From positions 4,215,501 through 4,279,500 of the forward strand of contig PHTZ01000001.1 in the NCBI GenBank assembly GCA_002813285.1: DNA of 64,000 nt, read 5' to 3'. Each line of letters starts with the position of its first letter. The stretch's first letter is position 1. A program made the position numbers and the translations under genes. Below the pieces are notes generated by a model. The model searched no databases. It saw only the letters and a program-made list of their open reading frames with translations, and was not told the origin of the DNA. This document shows, piece by piece, positions 17,333 to 25,546 of the stretch. The DNA is from Flavobacteriaceae bacterium MAR_2009_75 (GTDB lineage: Bacteria; Bacteroidota; Bacteroidia; Flavobacteriales; Flavobacteriaceae).

Positions 17333-18682
17333 ATGCACGATCGGATATTTTATCATATCTATCCCCTTGGGCTGTTAGGTGCACCGCATATAAACAACTT
17401 TGATTCTGAGCCTAAAGAGCTACTCTGTGAATTAGATTATTGGTTGAACCATCTTTCAGAGCTAGGCTGCAACGCGCTTTACCTAGGTCCTGTTTTTGAA
17501 TCGACCTCACATGGTTATGATACTGCAGACTATTATAGTGTAGACCGGCGTTTGGGCACTAACGAGTCTTTGGTCGATATTATTGAAAAGGCCCATAAAC
17601 TTGGCGTCAAAGTCGTCTTTGATGCGGTTTTTAATCATGTGGGGCGAGATTTCTGGGCATTTAAAGATTTACAGCGAAATGGTAAAATATCACTCTATAA
17701 AAATTGGTTTTCTAATATTGACTTTACCAAGAAGAGCCCCTATGGCGATTCTTTTTCCTATAGTTCTTGGCGGGGGCATTATCAGTTAGTTGAACTGAAC
17801 CTAGAAAATGATGAGGTAAAAAACCACCTCTTCGGAGCCGTAAGGTTTTGGGTAGAAAAATTTAAAATTGATGGTCTAAGACTTGATACCGCTGATGTTT
17901 TAGATTTTAAATTTATGCGTGAATTATCGAAATATTGTAGGCAACTAAAACCGGATTTTTGGCTTATGGGTGAGGTGGTTCAGGGCGACTACCGCAAGTG
18001 GATAGGTAGAGATATGCTAGATTCGGTGACCAACTACGAGTGCCACGCACCGCTCTACCAGAGTTTGAATGATGAAGATTTTAATAGTATCAGTACCATA
18101 TTAAATCGACAATATGGCTTTGCTGGTAACTATAAAAAGCTTCAATTATATTCGTTTGTAGATAATCACGACGTCAATAGGGCGGCTAGTAATCTTTATA
18201 AACCAGAACACTTGTACCCTCTATATCTGTTACTATTTACGTTGCCCGGTATTCCTGCCCTATACTATGGTAGCGAGTGGGGTTTTGAAGGCGAAAAGAA
18301 AGAGGGTAGCGATACCGAGCTACGCCCACATGTTGTTTATGGCAATAGATTTTCCTGGGCTAAACACCCAGATCTATTTAATTCGTTAAAACGATTTATA
18401 GAACTACGGAAAACCATATATGCACTAGCGGAAGGTGATTTCGAAGAGGTTTTAGTCCAAAAAAAGATTTATGCCTTTTTACGATATCAAAAAGATGAAA
18501 TGGTTTTAGTGATTGTAAATTCTGACAAGTGCTTTAAAACGGTTCACCTGAAAGCCACTCAAATTAGAGTTGGTAATTATAGAGATGTATTGAACGATAT
18601 CAATTATTTATGCGCAGAAGAGAAAGGCATGAAATTGGTAGTATCATCAAATTGGGGCGCTATACTTCGATATTTAGGTTGA
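17333..18682 (+). CDS. GH13 alpha-amylase family glycosidase (cytoplasmic)
   Basis: TIM-barrel enzyme of GH13, 449 residues, no signal peptide, so probably cytoplasmic. Conserved regions are complete: VVFDAVFNHVG (region I), GLRLDTADVL with the nucleophile Asp (about residue 184), FWLMGEVVQG with the acid Glu (about 212), and FVDNHDVNR with the third acid (about 283). PALYYGSEWG precedes the C-terminal beta domain. The short length and lack of extra domains fit a maltodextrin glucosidase or neopullulanase-like enzyme handling imported oligosaccharides. It has its own 207-bp upstream region and is followed by the nitrate reductase promoter; it is not obviously connected to either neighbour. 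Confidence 0.88.
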   Translation: MHDRIFYHIYPLGLLGAPHINNFDSEPKELLCELDYWLNHLSELGCNALYLGPVFESTSHGYDTADYYSVDRRLGTNESLVDIIEKAHKLGVKVVFDAVFNHVGRDFWAFKDLQRNGKISLYKNWFSNIDFTKKSPYGDSFSYSSWRGHYQLVELNLENDEVKNHLFGAVRFWVEKFKIDGLRLDTADVLDFKFMRELSKYCRQLKPDFWLMGEVVQGDYRKWIGRDMLDSVTNYECHAPLYQSLNDEDFNSISTILNRQYGFAGNYKKLQLYSFVDNHDVNRAASNLYKPEHLYPLYLLLFTLPGIPALYYGSEWGFEGEKKEGSDTELRPHVVYGNRFSWAKHPDLFNSLKRFIELRKTIYALAEGDFEEVLVQKKIYAFLRYQKDEMVLVIVNSDKCFKTVHLKATQIRVGNYRDVLNDINYLCAEEKGMKLVVSSNWGAILRYLG

Positions 18683-18754
18683 ATTTTATGAAGTAAATAC
18701 CTCCTTTTTTTATTGTACTCTCAATTTTGCGCTCAACTTTTACGATATAATTAC

Positions 18755-18791
18755 TACGTATATATACGTATTTTTATAATTTGCATACGTA
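18755..18791 (+). promoter_or_regulatory. Three TACGTA boxes upstream of the nitrate reductase gene
   Basis: TACGTA at 18755-18760, 18765-18770 and 18786-18791, with start-to-start distances of 10 and 21 bp, one and two helical turns. The last box ends 33 bp before the ATG at 18825. The same hexamer and register precede narK, 12 kb away, which links this gene to that regulon. Confidence 0.65.
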
Positions 18792-18824
18792 AAATAGGTT
18801 GCTTCTAACCCCAAGTTTTTGAAC

Positions 18825-21800
18825 ATGCAAAAAAATAATGTACATAAAACCATTTGTTCGTATTGCGGAGTGGGTTGTGGTATTGACGTTTCGGTTGATA
18901 ATAAGGGCACTATTAAAGTCGAAGGTGATCAATCATACCCCGTTAATAAGGGAATGTTATGTTCGAAAGGTAAGAACCTAAACTATGTAGCACAAGATGT
19001 TTCTGACCGTATCTTATACCCTGAGATGCGTTGGAGCCGTAACCATCCCAAGCAACGGGTTTCATGGGACACCGCTTTTGAAAGGGCTTCGGCCGTTTTT
19101 CAGAGTATTATAGATAGGCATGGCCCAAATAGCGTGGGGTTTTACGTATCGGGTCAGTGTCTCACCGAAGAGTATTATTTGGTTAATAAGTTGGCAAAGG
19201 GCTTTATCGGCACGAATAACATTGATACCAATTCTAGGCTCTGTATGAGCTCGGCGGTTGTGGGTTATAAAAAAATGCTTGGTGAAGATTCGGTTCCTAT
19301 TTCGTATGAAGATATCGAGCTTTCCGACTGTTTTCTAATTGCTGGGGCGAATCCCGCCTGGTGTCATCCGATTCTTTTTCGTAGGATCGAAAAACACAAA
19401 GAAGAGAATCCTGATGTTAAAATCATTGTAGTAGATCCTCGAAAAACACAAACTTGTACAATAGCTGACCTTCATCTACAAATTTTACCGGGTACCGATG
19501 TGATTCTTTTCAATGCTATGGCCAGATGGTTGATAGAGAAGAAAAAGATCGATAAAAAATTTATAAAGAAATACACCAGTAATTTCGAGGCTTGTAAAGA
19601 GAGTGCTTTTCAGCTTACCCTTCAAAAGGCAGCTGATCTTTGCGGTATAACAGTTGAAGAAATTCGTAAAGCCGCGGCCTATATTGGTAATGCCAAAGCA
19701 TTTCTATCGATGTGGACCATGGGCCTTAACCAAAGCGTTATTGGCGTAAGCAAGAATTTGGCGCTTTTGAATCTTTCATTACTTACTGGCCAAATCGGAA
19801 AACCCGGTTCTGGCCCATTTTCGCTTACCGGACAACCAAATGCGATGGGCGGTCGTGAAGTAGGGGGTATGGCAAGTCTTTTAGCGGCACATAAAGACTT
19901 AGGTAACCCGAGACATCGTGAAGAAGTTGCTGATTTTTGGGGAGGCAAGGCTATTTCTGGTGAAGCGGGTTACACAGCCACGGAGATGTTCGATGCATTG
20001 GAAAGTGGCGAAATGAAGGCTGTTTGGATCATCTGTACCAACCCCATAGTGAGTTTGCCCAATGCAAATAAAGCTGAAAGAGCGCTTAAGAATGCCAGTT
20101 TCGTAGTCGTACAAGATATTTCGCATAATTCTGAAACGACCAAGTTCGCCGACTTACTTTTGCCTGCTGCAGGTTGGCTTGAAAAAGAAGGTACAATGAC
20201 CAATTCTGAGCGTAGAATAAGTTATCTCCCAAAGGTGATCGATGCCCCTGGGGAAGCACTTCCCGATGTTGAAATTTTATGGCGTTTTGCCCAAAAAATG
20301 AAATACACCGGCTTCGATTATAAAAATGCAAGTGAAGTTTATGATGAACATTGTTTATTGACCAAAGGGACCAATATCGATATTTCGGGCTTGTCTTACC
20401 ACCGCCTGCAGACCGAGGGCAGTTTTCAATGGCCTGTACCCAGTGTCGACCACAAGGGTACACCAAGGTTATTTACAGACTTACAGTTTTACACAAATGA
20501 TGAAAGATCACATTTTAATGCACCTCCGAAGCTATACAATCAATCGGAACAGATCTCTACAGATTATCCTCTGATATTGAATACCGGCCGAGTGCGAGAT
20601 CAATGGCACACCCGCACCAAGACCGGTAAGGTTAAGCGTTTACTTACACATATTCCTGAACCTTTTTTAGAAATGAATAAGGTCGATGCTTATTTAAGAG
20701 GGCTAAAAGAAGGTGATGTGGCCGTAATTAAAAGTAAAAGGGGGCAGGTTCAAGTTAAGGTCAAGGTAAATTTTGATATTCGTGAACGAGTGGTCTTTTT
20801 ACCGATGCATTGGGGCAAAGTACTTAATAATGATTTCGGTAGGGCGAATAATATTACCAATAATCTTATTGATCCCATATCAAAAGAACCTGATTTTAAA
20901 TACTGTGCGGTACAGGTAGAAAAATATGTGAAACCGAAACAAAAAGTATTGATTATTGGTGCCGGAGCGGCAGCCTATCGTTTCGTTCAGACCTATCGGG
21001 CAAAGAATAAAGTAGATGAACTTCATGTTTTTTCGAGGGAAAGCGACCCATTTTATAATCGTGTTCTTTTACCGGAATACGTTAGCGATGAATTGACTTG
21101 GGAAGACTTGGAGAAACTGAAAAAAGGAGAGGTAAAAAAGTTAGGCATCCATTTACATTCGGGTCTAGGTATAACTCAAATTGATAAAGTAAACCAGAAA
21201 GTTACCGATGATTCGGGTAATGACCACAAATATGATATTTTGGTAATGGCGACCGGTAGTCGGGCTTTTGTGCCAAGTGATGTTCAGATTAATCTACCCG
21301 GCAGGTTTACTATGCGTGAACGGGGTGATGCCGACAAGCTTAGAAAATATTTACAAGAAACAGGTTTGCCAGCTGAAGAACAGCATGTTGTAATTGTGGG
21401 GGGCGGACTTTTAGGTTTAGAGCTTGCCGCTGCCCTAAAGCGGAGAAATGTTAACATAAGTATTATACAGCGGGCCCCAAGACTTATGGAAAGGCAACTA
21501 GATCGAGTGGCGAGCCGCTTGTTGGCAGAAGATGTATCAGAAAGGGGCATCAAAATCTATTTCGATAATGAAGTGAGCACCGTTTTTGAAGAAAAAGGGC
21601 GTAAAAATATCCTATCAGTAACTCTTAAAACCGGTCGCAGCATAAAATGTAATGCTATTGTTTATGCCATTGGTACTCGACCAAATATCGAATTGGCCAA
21701 ATTCTCAGATATAAGGACCAGTAGGGGAGTAATCGTAAATGAATATTTGCAGACCAGTGAACCCAATATTTTTGCCCTAGGCGAGATTGCTGAATTCAAG

Positions 21801-22358
21801 AATTCGCTTTTTGGTATTACTTCTGCGGCCGAACAACAAGCAGATATCGCTGCCAAATATATAATGGGTGACTACGCAAGTATGTACAATGGTTCGGTTT
21901 TGATGAATATTCTGAAGTTTGAAGATTTGGATCTTTGTAGTTTGGGTATGGTCAATGCCCCGACGAACGATTCTAGTTATGAAGAGATTATTTTTATGGA
22001 TGTAAGCAAGCGTTACTATAAAAAGTGTATCGTTAAGGATGATACGTTGCTTGGGGCGATTCTAATGGGTGATAAAAATGAATTTGCCGAGTTCAAGAGA
22101 TTGATTGAAGAACGAATAGAGCTGTCTGAGAAGAGGGAAGAACTGCTACGCGGAAACAGCACGTCGGTACCGTTAAAAGGCAAATTGGTATGCTCTTGCA
22201 GCCAAGTGGGAGAGGGCAACATTATAGACGTAATCAATTCGGGATGCAAAGAGTTTTCTAAGCTCTGTGCACAGACCGGTGCTGGTCTCGGGTGCGGTAG
22301 TTGCAAACCTGAAGTACAAGAAATATTGAATACACAGTTACAAGCGGCCACGATATAG
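18825..22358 (+). CDS. Assimilatory nitrate reductase fused to a NirB-like FAD/NAD and BFD module
   Basis: A 1177-residue cytoplasmic molybdoenzyme predicted to reduce nitrate to nitrite. ATG 18825 is chosen; a TTG at 18819 adds two residues. The N-terminal [4Fe-4S] site is CSYCGVGC (Cys11, 14, 18) with the fourth Cys in GMLCSKGK. The molybdopterin domain follows (NSRLCMSSAVVGYKK, with a candidate Mo-ligand Cys; FLIAGANPAWCHPILF), then the dinucleotide-binding domain NTGRVRDQWHTRTKTG (about 580-690). Residues about 705-1020 are a NirB-type FAD/NAD oxidoreductase (VLIIGAGAAAYRF, VVIVGGGLLGLELAAAL), and the end is a BFD [2Fe-2S] domain (LVCSCSQVGEG, AGLGCGSCKPE). Fusion of catalytic and diaphorase parts should allow NAD(P)H use without a separate NasB subunit. 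The rubredoxin protein follows by 48 bp. The gene would be called narB or nasC by different authors. Confidence 0.93.
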   Translation: MQKNNVHKTICSYCGVGCGIDVSVDNKGTIKVEGDQSYPVNKGMLCSKGKNLNYVAQDVSDRILYPEMRWSRNHPKQRVSWDTAFERASAVFQSIIDRHGPNSVGFYVSGQCLTEEYYLVNKLAKGFIGTNNIDTNSRLCMSSAVVGYKKMLGEDSVPISYEDIELSDCFLIAGANPAWCHPILFRRIEKHKEENPDVKIIVVDPRKTQTCTIADLHLQILPGTDVILFNAMARWLIEKKKIDKKFIKKYTSNFEACKESAFQLTLQKAADLCGITVEEIRKAAAYIGNAKAFLSMWTMGLNQSVIGVSKNLALLNLSLLTGQIGKPGSGPFSLTGQPNAMGGREVGGMASLLAAHKDLGNPRHREEVADFWGGKAISGEAGYTATEMFDALESGEMKAVWIICTNPIVSLPNANKAERALKNASFVVVQDISHNSETTKFADLLLPAAGWLEKEGTMTNSERRISYLPKVIDAPGEALPDVEILWRFAQKMKYTGFDYKNASEVYDEHCLLTKGTNIDISGLSYHRLQTEGSFQWPVPSVDHKGTPRLFTDLQFYTNDERSHFNAPPKLYNQSEQISTDYPLILNTGRVRDQWHTRTKTGKVKRLLTHIPEPFLEMNKVDAYLRGLKEGDVAVIKSKRGQVQVKVKVNFDIRERVVFLPMHWGKVLNNDFGRANNITNNLIDPISKEPDFKYCAVQVEKYVKPKQKVLIIGAGAAAYRFVQTYRAKNKVDELHVFSRESDPFYNRVLLPEYVSDELTWEDLEKLKKGEVKKLGIHLHSGLGITQIDKVNQKVTDDSGNDHKYDILVMATGSRAFVPSDVQINLPGRFTMRERGDADKLRKYLQETGLPAEEQHVVIVGGGLLGLELAAALKRRNVNISIIQRAPRLMERQLDRVASRLLAEDVSERGIKIYFDNEVSTVFEEKGRKNILSVTLKTGRSIKCNAIVYAIGTRPNIELAKFSDIRTSRGVIVNEYLQTSEPNIFALGEIAEFKNSLFGITSAAEQQADIAAKYIMGDYASMYNGSVLMNILKFEDLDLCSLGMVNAPTNDSSYEEIIFMDVSKRYYKKCIVKDDTLLGAILMGDKNEFAEFKRLIEERIELSEKREELLRGNSTSVPLKGKLVCSCSQVGEGNIIDVINSGCKEFSKLCAQTGAGLGCGSCKPEVQEILNTQLQAATI

Positions 22359-22406
22359 GCTGCACTAGTCTATGGTCAGAGAAATTATGGTACAAACTAT
22401 CAAGCG

Positions 22407-23849
22407 ATGAATGACAACTTACATAGAATAATGCTTAAGGGTGGGGTTACCTCCCCAGGGGAGCTCAAAGATTGTATTGCCATGCTTGAAGCTGTTGGCC
22501 TCAAAGAAGTGTTTTTCGGCTCAAGACAAGATTTATTGTTTCCCTTGAAAGGTGAAGATGATAGGTTACTCGATAATATTTCTAAGTTCAATGTAGAAAT
22601 TGAATCGAACAGAAGCTTTCAAAATATAGTTTCATCTTATGTGTCGGCCGACATTTTTGAGATGACCCACTGGTTAAAAGGTTCGACCTATCTCTATATT
22701 CTAGAGGGCTTCGATTACAGTCCTAAACTAAAAATTAATATCACCGACCCAAAACAAAGATTGGTGCCTTTGTTTAATGGTAACTTGAATTTTATAGCTT
22801 CTGAAAATGAAGATTACTGGTACCTCAACCTAAAATTGCCGCATTGGGAAAATTCGGCCTATTATCCGGTTTTAATTTATAGTTGGGATATTAATACGTT
22901 CGCAAAAACTATTGAAGATATTTATGAGGATGTAGCGGATGTCGAAGAATTGGCGTTTATTTTGAATAAAAAGTTAGATGCCAATAGTCGAACGATGGAT
23001 AAGGAACTTGAAATACCTTACATAAAATTTCCTTATTACGAAGGCATGAACAGAATGGGCCTTGACCAATATTGGTTGGGCCTATATTGGCGAAACAATA
23101 ACTACGACCTTGAATTTTTGAAAGAGCTCTGTGGTTTTTGTCTTGATAATAGTATTGGCAAGATATGTATCACTCCGTGGAAATCATTTATCATCAAGGG
23201 CATAAAAAAGTCTGCCCGCCCCGAGCTTGAGCGTTTTCTCGGGCAGAGAGGTATTAATGTTCGGCATTCTCAGCTAGAAATGAATTGGCACTTACCGGTC
23301 GATGATAGCGAAGCTCTTGAGCTTAAGAAGTTCTTGGTTCGAAGTTTTGATCAAAATGATATAAGTACCTATGGTTTAACTTTCGGAATCAGCAACGATG
23401 TGGGCAAAAGATCACATTTCGCCTCTGTTTTGATAGAAAAGAACGCACCACCTGCGATTGTTAAAGATTTTGAGGTTAGGCCCACATACAACGTTCTACA
23501 CTTTGAAAATTTTGACCCTAATATTCAAAGGTATGAAGCCTTTGCCCATGACGTTGATAAAATTGAACTACCAGGTTTATTGATGGAGCTTAGTAAAAAA
23601 TATTTTAATCAATTGGGTTCTGAAAAAATTGCTTCGGCCTCTAAACCGATAGTCACTAAAGATGAACAGACGGTTCGTGCAATCTATCAATGCTCTTTGT
23701 GTCTCACTGTTTATGATGACCAATACGGCGATGCCGCCGCAAACATTTCGGCCGGAACCCCATTCGCCGAACTACCGGAAACATATACCTGCCCCGTGTG
23801 TGATGCGGTGAAATCAGAATTCAAAAAAACCGAATTGGTGATAGTGTAA
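22407..23849 (+). CDS. Rubredoxin-domain protein on a sulfite/nitrite-reductase-like fold lacking cluster ligands
   Basis: A 480-residue soluble protein. The N-terminus HRIMLKGGVTSPGELKDC is clearly related to the ferredoxin-like half domain of nitrite/sulfite reductases, and ICITPWKSFIIKGI (about 250) looks like the second half domain. However the C-x5-C and C-x3-C ligands for [4Fe-4S]-siroheme are absent, so this cannot be a normal siroheme reductase. The last 55 residues are a rubredoxin: YQCSLCLTVYDD and TYTCPVCDAVKSEF, with the spacer GDAAANISAGTPFAELP. Two usual Gly after the Cys pairs are replaced by Leu and Asp. Co-directional, 48 bp after the nitrate reductase. I infer electron delivery to, or assembly of, the nitrate or nitrite reductase; the reaction is not known to me. 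Confidence 0.83.
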   Translation: MNDNLHRIMLKGGVTSPGELKDCIAMLEAVGLKEVFFGSRQDLLFPLKGEDDRLLDNISKFNVEIESNRSFQNIVSSYVSADIFEMTHWLKGSTYLYILEGFDYSPKLKINITDPKQRLVPLFNGNLNFIASENEDYWYLNLKLPHWENSAYYPVLIYSWDINTFAKTIEDIYEDVADVEELAFILNKKLDANSRTMDKELEIPYIKFPYYEGMNRMGLDQYWLGLYWRNNNYDLEFLKELCGFCLDNSIGKICITPWKSFIIKGIKKSARPELERFLGQRGINVRHSQLEMNWHLPVDDSEALELKKFLVRSFDQNDISTYGLTFGISNDVGKRSHFASVLIEKNAPPAIVKDFEVRPTYNVLHFENFDPNIQRYEAFAHDVDKIELPGLLMELSKKYFNQLGSEKIASASKPIVTKDEQTVRAIYQCSLCLTVYDDQYGDAAANISAGTPFAELPETYTCPVCDAVKSEFKKTELVIV

Positions 23850-23851
23850 AC

Positions 23852-23884
23852 AAAAAAAACGGTTCCGTATTCGGAACCGCTTTT
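23852..23884. terminator. Bidirectional terminator between convergent genes
   Basis: Stem CGGTTCC (23860-23866) with GGAACCG (23873-23879), loop GTATTC, with a run of A before and TTTT after. It lies between the rubredoxin gene and the convergent MFS gene. Confidence 0.85.
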
Positions 23885-23910
23885 CATTTATTTTTAAAAT
23901 TTCTTCTGCC

Positions 23911-25179
23911 TTACATGGCGGTATTCTCTGCCTGAGAATTGGCTTGAGCAGTCGTATTAGCATTCATTTTGCGAACCCAGAAAAACAATATTGTAAACAA
24001 TACAATTAGTATAATAGGGAAAATTGTTAATGTTTGCATCGTTTGCTGGCCAGCGACCAATTCCAATTCATCTCCGGTAAGACCTCTGGCGGCAACTTCT
24101 TTTAAATCGTTATCGATCCATCTTCCCGTGATGGGTTGAAAAATTGTTTGCGAGAACATTCCGACACCACCCATGATAGATAGCCCCAACGCCCCACTTT
24201 TCGGGATTTTGTCTGCTATAAAGCCAAGCATATTAGGCCAGAAATAAGCAACTCCCAATGCAAAAAAGATAGCGGCAACATAGGCCATGGCACCAGTTTG
24301 TGTACTAAAAAGATAGATTCCTATCGCAGCTAATACGGCAGATCCCAATAAAACTCCTGTTTGGTCAAATTTGTGTACCATTTCACCACCAAAATAACGG
24401 GCAACCGCCATAATTCCGGTAACTAGGGCTAAAATTAGCATTGGTTGGGCCCCGCTTTTTGCTAAGATAATGCTAGACCATTGTTGAGGCACGAATTCTG
24501 AAGCGGCAGTAAGTGCCATACAAACTACCATGAACAGGAACAATGGAGAAAGCATAGCCTTGAAATTTCCAGAAAGGGTAGCACCATCTGCCACCTTTGC
24601 CTTTGGCCAAGCTTGGCCAAAATATAAATAAGCATAAATTAAGGTAGGAATCATAATAATCCATATTTGAGTTTCCCAACCCATTCCCCAATCGGTCATA
24701 AATTTAGAAATTAAACTACCGATTACGATTCCTCCAGGAAACCACATATGAAAACGGTTCATCATTTTGCTCATTCGGGTACCTTGGTAGGCATCTGCAA
24801 TCATGGGGTTACAAGCGGCTTCGGTACACCCGTTACCTAGTCCGATCAATAAGGTAGATATTAGAAGGCCGGTATAACTTCCGGAATAGATAGTAAGTAT
24901 AATACCAAGGGCATGTGCAAAAAAAGCAAATTGCATAATGGCTTTACCTCCTACTTTATGATAAATCAATCCACCGATTACCATCGATATGGGAAAGCCC
25001 AAAAACCACATTGAGTTAATGAAGCCTAATTGTTCTGCGTTTAAACTTAGTTCCTCTCCTAATTGAGGTAAAATACCAGCCCGTATACTAAAGGAAAAGG
25101 CCGTGGTAATCAATGCAAAGCAACTTGCATAAAAGAGTCTGTTGGCATTGGTTGCCGACACATTACTTGATGTTTCCAT
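23911..25179 (-). CDS. MFS transporter, sugar-type
   Basis: Inner-membrane major facilitator protein of 422 residues with about 12 membrane segments. Recognisable features are SFSIRAGILPQLGEELSL in helix 1 and loop, FLGFPISMVIGGLIYHKVGG, the conserved LLIGLGNGCTEAACNPMIAD in helix 4 and RFHMWFPGGIVIGSL. The pattern recalls sugar/fucose-permease-like MFS proteins of Bacteroidota. It is divergent from the Gfo/Idh/MocA-sulfatase-FGE-galK set across a 367-bp intergenic region, so it may import the sugar released by those enzymes. The substrate cannot be read from sequence. Confidence 0.85.
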   Translation of the reverse strand: METSSNVSATNANRLFYASCFALITTAFSFSIRAGILPQLGEELSLNAEQLGFINSMWFLGFPISMVIGGLIYHKVGGKAIMQFAFFAHALGIILTIYSGSYTGLLISTLLIGLGNGCTEAACNPMIADAYQGTRMSKMMNRFHMWFPGGIVIGSLISKFMTDWGMGWETQIWIIMIPTLIYAYLYFGQAWPKAKVADGATLSGNFKAMLSPLFLFMVVCMALTAASEFVPQQWSSIILAKSGAQPMLILALVTGIMAVARYFGGEMVHKFDQTGVLLGSAVLAAIGIYLFSTQTGAMAYVAAIFFALGVAYFWPNMLGFIADKIPKSGALGLSIMGGVGMFSQTIFQPITGRWIDNDLKEVAARGLTGDELELVAGQQTMQTLTIFPIILIVLFTILFFWVRKMNANTTAQANSQAENTAM

Positions 25180-25546
25180 AAGGTTTTATTTGGTTTATTG
25201 TTTTAAGTGTTCTCTTTCCGAATTGCATCCAATAGGCAGGATTTTTTGCGAAAATTGCAACGAAAGATAATTTAAAAATCCGTAATTGATAAAAAAAAAG
25301 GCATCTAACCGATAAAATAATTTAACTGAAATGTTAAAGTAATTATATGGAAAGCGGTTAAAATCATTTAAACATCTTCCTAAAATTCTCGTACTTAGAT
25401 ATTAAGCCGTGTTCTTACCAGGCTTAAATAATAGTCTAGCCAAAAACGATTAAAATCACAATAACGAAAACGTTAGAGTAAGATATTATTTATATATTCA
25501 CAACTTTGCTGAGAATAAACCAAATTCAACTAAATAACAATAAGAA
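25180..25546. promoter_or_regulatory. 367-bp intergenic region with a candidate operator TAACG-AAAA-CGTTA
   Basis: This stretch separates the divergent MFS and oxidoreductase genes and contains no plausible gene. It is AT-rich. An inverted repeat TAACG (25462-25466), AAAA, CGTTA (25471-25475) resembles LacI-type operators, and CAACTTTG at 25501-25508 is a weak -7 candidate for the oxidoreductase operon, 38 bp before its ATG. Nothing else convincing was seen. No regulator gene lies next to it. Confidence 0.35.
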
